From positions 120,054,694 through 120,118,693 of the forward strand of contig CM035806.1 in NCBI GenBank assembly GCA_020466095.1: a stretch of 64,000 nucleotides of DNA, written 5' to 3'. Every line of letters begins with the position of its first letter. Position 1 is the first letter of the stretch. Below the pieces are notes generated by a model. It had not been told where the DNA came from. It saw nothing but the letters and a program-made list of their open reading frames with translations, and did not search any database. This document shows positions 22,320-33,636 of this stretch, piece after piece. A program made the translations under genes and the position numbers. Origin of the DNA: Chlorops oryzae (Eukaryota; Arthropoda; Insecta; Diptera; Chloropidae).

Positions 22320-23478
22320 CGAACTTAAAGCAGACAACAACAAGCGCATAGCAAGAGTACAACAAAAAATGAACTCACCGCCCCTCGATCTCTTACGGAA
22401 CAGTCAGCAGTGAGACCTATAGAGGTCGACCTTAGGTTAGACGTGCTCCATAGTTTTTATGGTCTAGTTGCTAACAGTCTCACCTAAGGTGGGTCCTATT
22501 TTGCAAACTGACCGCTCTTTTACTACAGAGATGTTCGTGGTACTAGATGTACATACATAACACAAACATACGTAGATCACAGCTTCTCAGAATTTAGTTT
22601 TAATCGAGTACATATCTCCTCACCCAAAACTCAACAACTGCTACCACCGAATTGAGTTCCCTTTTCAGCTCAATTGATAAACAATTTGAAAGGGAAGTTC
22701 ATGAAACAAAAAAGCAAACGCTTATAACGCAGTTCTTTTTACATAAACTTTAACTATATACAATGAACATTGTATATATTTTGTAAATACAAGATATACA
22801 TATCTTTTAAAATGACTGATTTGTTAAAATACACTCATAAATAATAAACATGTGTGCACGCATTTTTTTTAAAGAAGTTTCTCGGGCATAAGCGCTAATA
22901 ACAGACTGTCTGCTATAGATGATTTACATATTGCATATAGCAAACTGTCTACTATATGCGATATACCTGTAATAACAGAAACCGTACATAACAGACACTA
23001 TTCCCGTTCCCTTGAGGTCTGTTATAAACGATTTTCACTGTACATAGTTTTCAGGCCATAGCCATAGATACGTATCGGAACTGAATTCAGTTGATTTTAT
23101 ATCGGAGTGGAAACTTTTTCAAGATTCGTCCGTCTCTGGTGTATGCTTTGTGCGAAGTGCAAGCACGTGCTACAATCGGCCGCCTGTTGGATATAAATCG
23201 TTTTCCCAATAAAAAGTATTTTAAAATTATAAATTGCACCTAAATGTAGCGAAATACCACTCACTGATTAGTCACGAAACCTCAGAAACTATAACACCTA
23301 CAACCTTGATAACTGGCAGGTTGGTTCCTTTTTGGGCGAAGACATCCGCTAAGAACTTTTTTTAAACGAAATTGCACCCCTAAGTCATAAGCAGGGCTCG
23401 GATTTTTTAAATTCTTTTAAAAAAGCATACTTTATGGAGTCAAGATTCCAGTCGATTTTTAACTTCAATATGCATTTT
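22320..23478. other. non-coding; possible pogo-type MITE end near 23040
   Basis: No coding frame. Around 22895-23040, repeated AACAGAC/GTCTGTTAT words end in CACTG followed by TA, resembling one end of a pogo-type MITE; a matching left end was not found. Confidence 0.35.
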
Positions 23479-24370
23479 TATACCCAGCGTAAGCGGGGTA
23501 TATTAGTTTTGTGCGAATCTTGTAACAGGGAGAATTAAGCTCCGGAAATATAGACATATATATATATTCTTGATCAGGATCAAAAACTGAATCGATTTAG
23601 ACATGTCCGTCTGTCTGTCTGTCCGTCCGTCCGTGGTGGGATCTCTTCCGAAACGGCTGAACCAATGAAGTCGAAATGTGGCACACAGGTATATCGGGAT
23701 CCGAGTATGATCCTAAGTAAAAATGGGAGACATCCGCCCACTGCCACGCCCACAAATGAATATAATGTGTTTTCAATAAAACGCTTGTCAAGTCAATCAA
23801 GTCGAAATTTGCCACACAGGTATATCGGGATCCGAGTATGATCGTAAATTAAAATGGGAGACATCCGCCTACTGTCACGCCCACAAATGAATTAAATGTG
23901 TTTTCAGTGAAATGCTTGTAACTTGCGAACCACTCAACATATTTCACTGATATTTGGTGAACTGGTAAACTACAAAAAGGGACATATCCTGGGGAAAAAA
24001 TCTTCTCCTCGAGCCACGACCACATATAAGGGTTTATCGTAACTTGTGAAGTAAAAGGCGCAGAAGCTTTAAATTCGCAACAAAGGTTGGCTAAGGCGAA
24101 CGAAAGGTGTAGGATAAAAATATAAGTGTCTCGCCCACTTCCACGCCCAAAAATGGAGATTTTTCGTTACTTCCGAAGTAAAAAGGGTAGAAGTTTCAAA
24201 TTCGCAACATAGGTTGACCAAGGCGGATGAAAGGTGTGGGAAAAAAATTAATGTGGCTGCCCACTACCACGCCCACAAATGGAGATTTTTTGTTACATAA
24301 TGCGCCAATGCGTCGGGACGCTGGGTATTTCAAAGTCGTGCTTGACCGACTTTAGCTTTCTTACTTGTTT
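23479..24370 (+). mobile_element. HINE family B, copy 3 (full length)
   Basis: Longest family B copy, about 892 bp. It has the hairpin TATACCCAGCGTAAGCGGGG, CCTGTTACAAGAT region, CTTGATCAGGATCAAAAACT, a GTCTGTCCGTCC array, and two repeats of CACACAGGTATATCGGGATC (near 23681 and 23814). CCCACTGCCACGCCCAC boxes follow, then GACTTTAGCTTTCTTACTTG and a T-run. Non-coding; a reference copy for the family. Confidence 0.8.
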
Positions 24371-24849
24371 TATTATATGAAATTTAACAAAAGTGATAAA
24401 ATTCATATTTTATCTCGTATCCTTCTACTTCATTTGATTTGCTTATAACGTCTGGTATACTTCTCGTATACGTACGCAAAAATTCAGCCGATTACGCTTC
24501 CTAAACTTCCTTTGGTCGCTCCGAGAGCTCAGTCGTTCCTCTCGGTGGACGTGGGCACGTGGAAATTTGCGATTAGAGGTGGCTCCTAAAATTTCTATCG
24601 AATTCATGTCCGCAGATTGTAGTGGCCACATTATCTTTTGGATTTTAAACCAGTTTGATACGATATAAGCGGTGTGTTTTGGGTCGTTGATTTATTGAAA
24701 ACTCACAATTTCAACAGCAAGGTTCATGTTTCTTTTGTTGAAGAATATATAGGTACTGCTCCAGACGCATTATTCCACCGATGTGTACCAATCAACCGAC
24801 ACTATTTGGGTTAGAAAATCTCCAATTTTTATTGAGCATAGTTTTAAAA
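24371..24849. other. non-coding, nothing recognised
   Basis: No frame or family recognised between HINE-B and the D-core repeat. Confidence 0.35.
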
Positions 24850-26033
24850 CAATTAAAATTTTTTAAAAATGCGTACAGTTTTACAATGAAACTATACAAA
24901 TCTTTATTTACATTCAAGGTATATGAAATTCATAAATAAATATCGAACTTCAATTTACAAAGACTCTCTCCCAGAACATTCAAATTCTGAGTCTGATGAA
25001 ATAAAAATCTCAACATGTATATTCAAAGGCGAAAAAATCTCATCATCATTATCTAATAAAATGTAATTTTCCAATTTTTTGCACAATTGTTTCTTTCTCG
25101 TGCACAGTTTTCTATATTTGTGAATTTGTGGTTCAGAGGACAGCAACAAATGCTTAAAAACATCAATGTTATTTTTTCCCCTAGAACATTTTCTGGCATT
25201 GTGTAATTATGTTCCTATTTTACAATAAACATGTTATAATTCATTTCAATAATTTGCATTTTAAATTCACTTACACTCAAAATGTGTTGCGAAGGGCGAG
25301 CTTAGCCAATTCGAGTGTTTCGTAAGAAACCGCTCTTTGTATTGTTTGCAGCTATTGCACCGAGTGTAAAACTGCAAACCAATTATCCTTACTCTTTCTT
25401 TTAAGTTATCTTCATTAATTTTTTCATTTATTTCATTTTTGACAAATGAAAACAGTTTGCTTTGCTTTTCTGTTGTTGTTTTGTGGGAACCCGCTATCCA
25501 ACCGTGAAACAAATCGACAATTTTTAACTCCGAGGTCACTATAGAAAAAACGCTCTTATTACGAACGGGGCAATTTGGGGCAGCCTTTCTTTTTAAACGT
25601 TATTCTACGTACTTATTGAAACAAAATTTTACAAAAAATAAAAAAAGGAAATTTGGGGTTTTTTGTAAATCAATTTTAAAAATTAAACTTTCTGTACAAT
25701 TAAACCAATTTGATATTGTTTATTTTAAACCAATGACAACGTATAATGAACAAACTTCAAATAAATTAAGATAACACCGTACTACCAACTTTACATTTTA
25801 ATATGGCATATTAAACATAATCATGGGATCACAACTTACAAGTACGGAGCAACTAAAGCACAAGTAGTTATAATAAAGTTTGTTTTTACTTAAAAACAAC
25901 AATTTACATAACTTCAAAGTTTGAGAGCATGCTGTGGGGCAACGGTTACACGTATTGACATAATTATTTTTGATTATTCTGAATATGAATATTATCTATC
26001 GGAACTCAAAAAGTTATTTTGGTAATTCGAACT
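24850..26033. repeat. D-core repeat, copy 2
   Basis: Colinear with about 5780-6945: shared CAAATCTTTATT, TACAAAGACTCT, ATTCTGAGTCTGATGAAATA, GTGCACAGTTTTCTATATTT and AACTTCAAAGTTTGAGAGCA. It lacks the CACAGTGTCACG ends seen at 5198/6980. It includes the unknown minus-strand ORF pieces. Confidence 0.65.
24955..25539 (-). pseudogene. unknown repeat-borne protein, two frames
   Basis: Two minus-strand blocks: 25267-25539 (about 90 residues, with FSFVKNEINEKINEDN and CNSCKQYKERFLTKH) and 24955-25149 (about 64 residues, with HKYRKLCTRKKQLCKKLENY, an acidic LLDNDDE and a C-terminal SDSEFECSGRESL). A 117-bp break with stops separates them, so this is either an intron-like gap or decay. The same blocks occur at 5880-6480. 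The CxxC and basic stretches could bind nucleic acid. I do not recognise the family. Conservation between the two copies suggests it once had coding function in a mobile element. Confidence 0.4.
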
Positions 26034-26754
26034 AAAGCCCTGTAAAGAAACATCCATAGACATCTATTTCGTTTTCTTGTTTTTACTGGTATCTACTTGT
26101 AACAGTTTCTCTCTTTATCGATATAGTGAGTATGGAATGTTTCTCTTTCAGATATCGATATAACAGTTATAAATGAGCGAAATTACCAAGTATCCAAAAT
26201 ATCAATTTGAGAAGATGATCTGGAAACAGATATATCGGTAACACTTTTATCTTTACTTAGAACAACTGGAATGTCGCTATGCGGGCTTCTGTGCACGGCT
26301 CAAACGCTCGTTCAACCTATGCAAGACGCAGACTCTCGAGAAAGCAAGAGGCCTACAAAACAACATCCCGCGAATCTGTACCAATGTTGGAAAATGGAGA
26401 TTTCAGTGCGTACCTAAAATGGTCCATAAATTGTAGCTAAATATAGTAAAGTGTACCTAATATACCCAGCTGGAATTTTTTTCATAAATGACAAATAATA
26501 TACCCAGCCGGAGTTTTTCTCAAAAATGGCGAATTCATTAATGTTTTCACCGAAGACATCAAGGGGAAAATTTGAGTACTTCTCAAATCTGATGACATGG
26601 CCATTTAAAGGAGATGTCATTCATACCAATTCTAATGGCAATGTCATCGAGATAAGGTGTTATTCACTCCCGAACGATGACATTGTCTTGAAAAACGAGA
26701 GGTACTGAAACAATGGAGTAATCTATTCCAATTTCGATGATTCTCTACTTAGTT
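26034..26754. other. non-coding; short direct duplication at 26457-26530
   Basis: AATATACCCAGC(T/C)GGA followed by TTTTT...CATAAATG occurs twice, about 41 bp apart (26458 and 26499). ATCGATAT words cluster near 26115-26175. Nothing coding. Confidence 0.4.
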
Positions 26755-27226
26755 CAGAGATAGTGAGGGGACGGCTATAGGGAGAGATGGTGTGACGGAT
26801 ATAGGGACAGATGGTGAGAGGGTGCGACGAAGATAGCGAGAGAGGGTGAGAGGGAGAGAGAGGGTGTGAGGGTGAGAGGGAAAGAGAGGATGAGTGGGGG
26901 ATAGAGCGAGAGGGATAGGGGGAGAGGAAGTGTGGTAGAGAGGGTAAGACGGAGATAGGGTGATAGGAAGAGATGTTGAGAGGGTGAGAACGTGTGAGAG
27001 GGAAATTGCGACGGAGATGGGGAAGAGGGAGAAGGGGAAGAGGGAGAAGGGAGAAGGGGAAGAGGGAGAAGGGGAAGGAGGGAGAAGGGGAAGAGGGAGA
27101 AGGGGAAGAGGGAGAAGGGGAAGAGTGAGAAGGGGAAGAGGGAGAAGGGGAAGAGGGATAATGGGAAGAGGGAGAGGGGGATGGGGAAGATGGAGAAGGG
27201 GAAGAGGGAGAAGGTGATTGAAGAAA
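26755..27226. repeat. polypurine GA-rich minisatellite
   Basis: About 470 bp almost free of pyrimidines on the plus strand. From about 27020 it consists of AAGAGGGAGAAGGGG-type 15-bp units; before that it is a looser GAGAGGGTGA-type repeat. The minus-strand Ser/Pro-rich frame across it is a by-product of the repeat. Confidence 0.92.
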
Positions 27227-28800
27227 ATTAAATTTTCTCGCCTTCATCGTCTTCGCATTAAGTGAAACAAGAAACTTGAAGGAAAAGAGAGTGCGTGTGA
27301 CAATATGAAATTATTTTATAAAAATATATATATAAATAAGCAAATATATATTTATAAATACCGATTGTAGTGCCTTTAATATCATGTCATAAAAACCCAA
27401 AATAAGTTTGAAAAATATTTTTTGAATTATTTCACAATCGAAAATATTTGAATTCTTTACATTCATTGTCAATTCCACAGCTCATCGACTCTTCAGCACA
27501 AGCTTCTATGCTCGCCTTGATGTGCAGATCATAGCCCTTCGGTCAATAACAATTTCTAAATCAAAATCAAATTGAAATTTAACGTTAACTTCGACCCGAA
27601 CCAACCAAACTCAACCCAGCCCATTGCAATTTGTAGGACAGTCGTGTGTCTGACAATGTCCTTTGTTTTCTCTCTTCTTTTGAGCTCAAATTCAATTTTG
27701 CTTCTAAAAACTTCGAAATTGTCTATTAGTCTAATGAGTTGTCCAAAGCAAGCAAATTGCGTCTAAATTTCAATTTCAAAATTTGTGTAAAACTTTCTTG
27801 TGAACCAATCTAGCAACCCACCAACCAATCAACCACTCTCCCTACCGCCCGATAGTGCGCCCACAAGTCAACTCGTCCACGATCCCTACATCTCTTGTCG
27901 TCAACTACGCTGCCACGTTGACCAGAGCCAGAAGGTCTCCTTCTTATTTTCTCTCGTCCTTTCTTTATATCTCTCTCTCTCTCTTTCGCTCTCTCTGTCG
28001 CCCTTGCTATCGCTCGCTCTCTTCCTCTTTATCTCTCATTCGACCTCATACACACATATACACATATACGCTCATTTGTGTTTTACTGCTCCAAGGGGTT
28101 GTGACTTTGTTGGTCATTCGATTGTGCTTCATCATATCTGGTCGGCTTTGAGCACGCGACCCCTCCAGCTCGCCCGTCTCCCTCTGATTGCAATGCAATT
28201 TCTCTCTATTGCCTGCACTCCTTCTCCTTCTGCCCTAATTATTCTAACAGCATGCTTTACACTTTACAAAAAATTCTCGGGGGCAGTGAAAATAAGTTTG
28301 ACATCCACAAAATTTTTAACTCGAGTCGTTCTTGTCCTCGCTACGTTTGTACCCTCGTTACCGTTCCCGCACTTGTTACCGTTCTTATTCTCCTTATCGT
28401 GCCCGCGTCTATGTCCATTTGGTCTTGTAGAGCTGACTTGGCCATCATCTGGCTCCTTCGTTCCTTAATCCCTCTCGGTCGCTTGGTTGCTTGGTCGTCA
28501 TTCGCTTGTCGGAGTGCAATTATGGATGGCATTTATTTAAGGGAAATTGGCAACGCCACACTAATTACATTGTGTGCCCGCTTGCGATGCGGAAAGCGGA
28601 CAACGGAAAGAATAAAAAAAAAAAAAAAAAATTGAACAAGAAAGACGAAAGTAAAACACGCAGAAGAAAATGGAAACTCCTTCGTTTCCGGTTACTCATC
28701 CGATTCCGATTTTACTGCTGGCTTCGGTTTCGCATTCGACTGCAAGTCTAATTCGAAATCTTTCTTCGTTTTCTTATTACATTCAAAGAAGAAAATTATT
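27227..28800. other. non-coding, CT-rich, no gene supported
   Basis: Pyrimidine-rich sequence with TC runs near 27960-28030. Open frames here (27800-28468 and neighbours) are of biased composition without a recognisable domain. No repeat family is recognised, so this may be single-copy host DNA. Confidence 0.4.
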
Positions 28801-28806
28801 GAAATA

Positions 28807-28979
28807 CAGTCGACTCTAGTTAATTCGAAACTCGAGGGACTCTTAAAACATTGCGAATTATCGATTGTTGGAATTAACGAGAGTCGACTGTAGAAAGAGA
28901 TTTTGTAGGAAACTCGTAGTCGCTTTCAATTATAGAGAGGTTCGAATTATCTCAGGTTTGAATGAACGAGAGTCGACTG
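28807..28979. mobile_element. pogo-type MITE with two alternative right ends
   Basis: Left end CAGTCGACTCTAGTTAATTC follows TA at 28805. GAATTAACGAGAGTCGACTG ends at 28890 before TA, and GAACGAGAGTCGACTG ends again at 28979 before TA. The element is therefore either 84 bp or 173 bp. Terminal CAGTCGA with TA flanks suits pogo/Tigger-type MITEs. Confidence 0.65.
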
Positions 28980-29193
28980 TATTGCAAAACGGTTTATAGA
29001 ACGATCGCACAGGATATTGTTTCAATTGATTTTTACCTTTCGTTCATTATACTTAATCAGACCAAAAAAAATATTTAACATCTAAACTTATGGGTTTGAA
29101 TATTTCAAAACCAATTTATATTATTCCAAGAAATAAATGACCTCCCAAAAAATCATGAGAGTAAGAAAATAATATTTTTGATGGGGAAAGATT

Positions 29194-29466
29194 TTGGAGA
29201 AGGGTAGAAACAATTACAACAACAATCTCAGAGCACGAAACATACGCAAAAAAAACCAAAAACGAAATACAGCACTAGCTTGCCACTTGACAACGGAAGG
29301 GCACACAGCTGATTTCGAAAACGCGCGAATATTAGACATAGAAAGACGATGGAACACTAGAGTAACGCTAGAAACCTTAAGGATACAACAACAATTAACG
29401 CAGGCGATGAACTTCAAAGAGGACAAAGACAAAATCAGCTGTGCATATACAAATGCTTTAACTTAG
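29194..29466 (+). pseudogene. Penelope-like GIY-YIG endonuclease, C-terminal fragment
   Basis: About 90 residues. TALACHLTTEGHTADFENA followed by RILDIERRWNTR and LETLRIQ..... AMNFKEDK matches the second half of GIY-YIG domains in Penelope-like proteins. There a conserved H (in EGH), the LE pair and the N near the end are usual. In the full element this nuclease nicks the target for reverse transcription. The N-terminal GIY and YIG motifs and the reverse transcriptase are absent; the first Met is not a natural start. Confidence 0.6.
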
Positions 29467-29672
29467 AAGCATTCAATCTTGAAGACTCCAAACATTCGGA
29501 CCGAAATGAAGGTAAAAAGTTTTTTAAAGGAAAAAAAAAAATATAGAAAATGTAAAAATTAATCTTTTATACAAAAATGTAAGTTTATAAAAAAACTTTT
29601 CTAAAAATGTAAATTTTAATTGTAAAATTTTAAATGTGTGAAAAAAAATCTTCTCAATAAAATAGAGGAAGA

Positions 29673-29701
29673 CTGAGGAAGACTACAAAGCTAGTCGAAA
29701 C
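29673..29701 (+). ncRNA. hammerhead-like ribozyme core
   Basis: CTGAGGA, one extra A, stem GACTA/TAGTC with a six-base loop, then GAAAC: the conserved hammerhead core in the right order. After it, ACGCGTA could form a two-pair stem III ending in a cleavable UA. A complementary stem I is not evident. It recurs at 14104-14135. Confidence 0.4.
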
Positions 29702-29830
29702 GCGTAGGAGGAAAAAGAAATTCGGATTCTTTTGAATTGCCTCAAACTTGCCTACCAATAAACCCGCCCTAGAATTTAGGAAGCTTGGTAAAATAAAACT
29801 AACAAATAATTTTTAGTTGGAATTTAGTCG

Positions 29831-30867
29831 TTGGTGATATGGAAGAGTGGCTTAAGTCGATATTAGCGAAAATTAACTTCAAATCATCCGTTCCCATCTC
29901 CACATTCATTTCGCATCGTTGCCTCCCTTGCTCTGAGTTTTAGAACGTTAAGAAATCACTCGGCCAGGTATTTTGTAAAGATATTTGGCTTTTACTTCGC
30001 TTGGCTCCGTTCGAACAAGTCGAATGGAGATTCGTTGTTACTTTTTGCAAGCATTTCGATGCCATTCCTTACTTCTGGAATTTAACTCCGGACGTGTTTA
30101 AGCCCAAAGCGTTATGAGGCGGTTATCACACCGGCTCTAACGCCCACTACTGCTAAGATGCCGCCCGAAATTAAATTGCCATTTGGAGGGGGGCGATACC
30201 ACAAGAGACTGGATCCCTTTGAGTAACTGATGTTTTCCCTTGAACCAAATAAAATATTCATCGATGTGCCTTTTGTCAGCCTTCAGCATTCAGTCGTCTA
30301 TGCTACTACTGCTATACCATGACATTTGCCATTCGTATTTGCCCATCTCCATAATTCTTTTTAGTTCTCCTTCTTTTCTCCCACTACCCTTGGGCCAAAA
30401 GTGAACATGATTATTTTTCGATCGCATTCATCCAGTGGCATTCTCTGTTATCGCCTCTCGCTTGCGGGCAAGTTGACCTGGACGAACCCCTTCCGGTTTC
30501 GACGAAAGGGTATCCAAGCTCGACGCTCGCCGTTCGTCGCTAAAAGCCCTTCAATGCGTGTGAATTGCTTTAAAAGAGATAAAGTCCCGTCATCGCATCG
30601 ATTCGAATCGTTGCTCATAGGGGGGAGTGGGGGGGGGGGGGTCATTCGAGTTCGGCAATTTCCGTCCGTCCGTCTGTCTGTCTGTCTGTTTGCGTTCTGT
30701 GTACCTTGTAGCACTAAAAGCTTTTAATCTAATCCCGTTTGCCTGCCTGCAAAGAGTTTCGCCTCAAAAAGCGCTTAAAAAACATGGAGCGGTCTAAGAG
30801 ACGTGATGTGTTCACTTCCATACCCAAACGTGTGTGTCAGTTTGCTCTGGGTGTTAAGCTACCTGGG
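29831..30867. other. non-coding, no gene seen
   Basis: No recognised family. 30621-30640 is a G-run and 30661-30690 a GTCC/GTCT microsatellite. Possibly host single-copy DNA. Confidence 0.4.
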
Positions 30868-31019
30868 TTTTTTTTTTTACCGAGGATTAAAAGCATCGAA
30901 AGCCTAAAGTCAGTGAGGGACTTTAATCCTTCAAACCTCTCCTCTCGTCCGGACGGAAAGCTCTGTTGTGAGGATTTTCCGGAATCCTTCACTCGCCTAT
31001 CGGACCGAATTTTCTAAAG

Positions 31020-31449
31020 GAAAACGCTTTTTATACTTTATAACGATTTATTAATCGAAATCGATCTTAACTGTAAGAACTACACGTAACTACTTATTGT
31101 AAAACGGCTATCAGCAACTGTTAGCAACTATATCTTAGTATTAAAATGCACAGCTTATATACTAATTATTCTTAACCTAGGTCTGCGCTGGTGTGTTCTT
31201 CGGGAACGGTGTCATGGGCCTGCTGACGCATGCTGACCTGTGCAGATGTACTTCCGGGTATCTTGGTCGTTTTGTGCCATGACCAATATCCGATTCAGCT
31301 TATTCGGTGATTCTGCGTCAGTCACCTATGACGCAACGTTGTACTTGGCACGCTTGTACGGTGGTGCGAAATGCCAGCTTGCGTTTTTGGCCGTGTGCCG
31401 TCGCTAGCGGTATTGCGTAAGCTACAAGATGAGTTGCTTTGCTGTTTGA
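31020..31449 (-). repeat. possible solo LTR within the 3' untranslated region
   Basis: This block is absent from the matching 3' end at 55370-55640. On the minus strand it begins TGTTATGAGTCAAACAGC and includes AGTATATAAGC (TATA box-like) and GATTAATAAATCG (polyadenylation-like), the order expected for an LTR. I cannot find a clean CA end or target duplication, so a deletion in the other copy is an alternative. Confidence 0.35.
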
Positions 31450-31526
31450 CTCATAACAGCTCCTTCTGCAACCACCGTTAGGTATTTCGTCAGAAGGAAG
31501 TCCTGAGCGTTAGCTCAAATCGTTCG

Positions 31527-32228
31527 TTATGTCGTACGGGCTCGTGAATGTTCGGTTTGAAAAGAGGGAGCCTCTCTTCCTCCGCGTTCGTTGGCACGTT
31601 GTCGTTCATGAACTCTTAGCTGAGTCATGATTCTTGCTGCAGCAGTCGATATTGCTCGCCATGCGTCAGCCGAGCTATTCATTTTCAGCATTAGGGTTTG
31701 CGCAGTTATGCGTTCGTCAATAGCCTCCGCCGTTTCTCCTCTAGCTTCGTTAAATCGGGGGCAGGTAAAAAAGACGTGGCTCGCATCTTCCGGTATCCCA
31801 TCGCAGATCGGGCAGAACGGATCATCTTCGTGCTTGAAACGATGCAGATACTGTTTAAAAACTCCATGTCCGCTTAGGATCTGTGTGAGGTAGAAGTCTA
31901 CCTCACCATGTTTCCTGTAACCCACACATCATGATTTGGGATCAGGGTGTGCGTCCACCTTCCTTTCGTTGAAGCATCCCATTGCTGTTGCCATAAATGC
32001 ATGGTGGAGCGGCGCGTCTCCTCCTTCGGAACTCTTCTATACCGGGTATCGCGCAATTCGCATGCCAGCGAATCAAGCGGTGGCAATGATCGCTATGACG
32101 CGGGCAGCATCATCCGAAACAGTGCGGAAAGCACTGATTGCGCGCTGCGAGCTTAGCCGGCCAGTGCTTCTGGCGCCTGCAGCGTATGTGTTTTTTCCCA
32201 TCGCTGAAGCCCAAATGGGAGCTGCGTA
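31527..32228 (-). pseudogene. non-LTR ORF2, C-terminal region with zinc knuckle
   Basis: Minus-strand continuation of ORF2 after the reverse transcriptase. It has two frames: 32086-31898 (MHLWQQQWDASTKGRWTHTL) and 31925-31527 (VDFYLTQILSGHGVFKQYLH, then CPICDGIPEDASHVFFTCPR). The C-x2-C-x7-H-x4-C knuckle follows the RT in R1-clade proteins and probably binds nucleic acid. A frameshift lies near 31910, where GNMVR and MGYRKHGEVD should join as one strand. A homologous tail is at 59854-60389. Confidence 0.75.
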
Positions 32229-33504
32229 TTATATTGTGCAGCTGGTGACTCTCGCAAGGAGTTTACGTCTTGTGGCTCGTATTCCCGATGTGTTTGTCAT
32301 GATTCGCGATAAGGCAAGTGTCACTCTTGCTGCCTTGTCATTTACCATCCTCAAGTGGTCTTTAAAAACTGTTCTGGTGTCTATGAGGACACCCAGATAC
32401 CGCAGAATTGGCTTCGAGGTTATTTCGAAGCCCCCGCTCCAAAACGAGAAGACTTCACTCTTCTTCCGGGTGCTGAGAAGCGCCGATTCCGTTTTGTGGA
32501 CAGCTAGCTGCAGCCTATTTTTCCGAAGCCAGCTGGTTACTCTGCCAACAGCTGCTGCGCACCGTTCCGAAATTTCTACTATCGTCTTTGCAACTACCAA
32601 AATTTCCAGGTCATCGGCATACCCAACGCTTGTGCAGTTATCAGGAAGAACGACTTTAAGAACGCCGTCATACATCACGTTCCACAGGGCAGGACCGAGT
32701 ACGGAGCCTTGCGGAACACCACATGAAACTGTGTACCGTTTTATTCCCGCGTCCGTCCACACTTGGTGCCAACGACCGCTAAAATAGTTGCACACAATTC
32801 TCCGAAGGTACCAAGGGACACCAAAAGCATCCAGTGCTTGTGCTATCTTCGACCAGTTTGCAGTGTTGAAAGCATTTTTAACGTCCAACGTCACAACCGC
32901 ACAGTATTGCTTTGCACCGCTTCTCCATCGTTCTCCGCTAGTGGCCTCGCAGGCAATCTTGACGACCATGTCAATAGCAACCAGATTAGACCTCCCTTTT
33001 CGGAAACCGAATTGCCGCTCTCTCAATCCTCCGTGGTGTTCCAAGGATTCATGTAGTCGGTTGACCAAAACACTTTCCAGTGTTTTCCCGAGCTCGTCCA
33101 ACATAAACAAAGGCCGGTACGCTGAAGGATCCTGCGGTTCTCTTCCCGGTTTAGGAAGCAAAACTAAGCCTTGCTTTTTCCAGGCGTTTGCAAACACTCC
33201 TTCCTCTAGGCATTTTGTAAATAGACTTACAAATACGTTTGGGTCAGCTTTGATGGCCGAAAAAACCGCAACACTAGGGATGCCGTCCGGGCCCGGTGCC
33301 TTGTTGTTTTTCATGCGTTTCATAGCAGCATTTACTTCGGTAAGAGTGACCTGTGGTATTGAGATCAAGAGAGGCCGAAATCGAGGACATCGCCACCTTA
33401 TAGGCTTTCCCCAAACGGTCAGCATCAGCATTCTGGCATAGCTCCCTAAAAGAGCGTTTCTTACTCAGATGGATCTCCTTCTTCAGCAACCTTCGGCATT
33501 CCAC
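32229..33504 (-). pseudogene. non-LTR reverse transcriptase domain
   Basis: The main frame, 33431-32229 (400 residues), carries the RT motifs in order: KRMKNNKAPGPDGIP, a KPGREPQDPSAYRPLFMLDE region, TLDVKNAFNTANW, GVPQGSVLGPALWNV, the active site VGYADDLEI and the thumb segment RYLGVLIDTRTVFKDHL. The enzyme copies element RNA at a nicked target. The active-site aspartates are intact. The upstream part (33504-33274, LLKKEIHLSKKRSFRELC) is in another frame, so a frameshift lies near 33430. Downstream the frame is lost near 32229. Confidence 0.85.
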
Positions 33505-33636
33505 GTAGTTGTCGTGTAGCTGTTGCCTGTTTTCGCTACCACGGTTTCGTTGCGGAACTCGTCTTGTTCTTTTACAGTCGCCTCTCAGACGAGCAATCTC
33601 TTCATTCCACCAGTAGGCTGGTTTTCGGGCTGGCCT

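Larger units (their letters stand above)
29194..29830 (+). mobile_element. Penelope-like element, 3' fragment
   Basis: Contains the C-terminal part of a GIY-YIG endonuclease domain (29194-29466), an A/T-rich 3' segment, and a hammerhead-like core at 29673-29701. This order suits the 3' end of an endonuclease-bearing Penelope-like retroelement. The reverse transcriptase is missing, so the copy is 5' truncated. The 3' boundary is uncertain. Confidence 0.6.

Noticed and set aside
22895..23040. Complete pogo-type MITE
   Set aside because: Only one CACTG-TA end is convincing; the other end could not be located.
26723..27247. 174-codon Ser/Pro-rich protein
   Set aside because: By-product of the GA-rich minisatellite; every unit translates to the same SPSP pattern.
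27800..28468. 222-codon open frame as a host gene
   Set aside because: Ser/Leu/Pro-rich peptide from CT-rich DNA, no domain, overlapping frames of similar length; composition explains it.
31936..33441. Long plus-strand frames of 283 and 217 codons
   Set aside because: They are antisense to the clear reverse transcriptase gene, whose motifs are on the minus strand.
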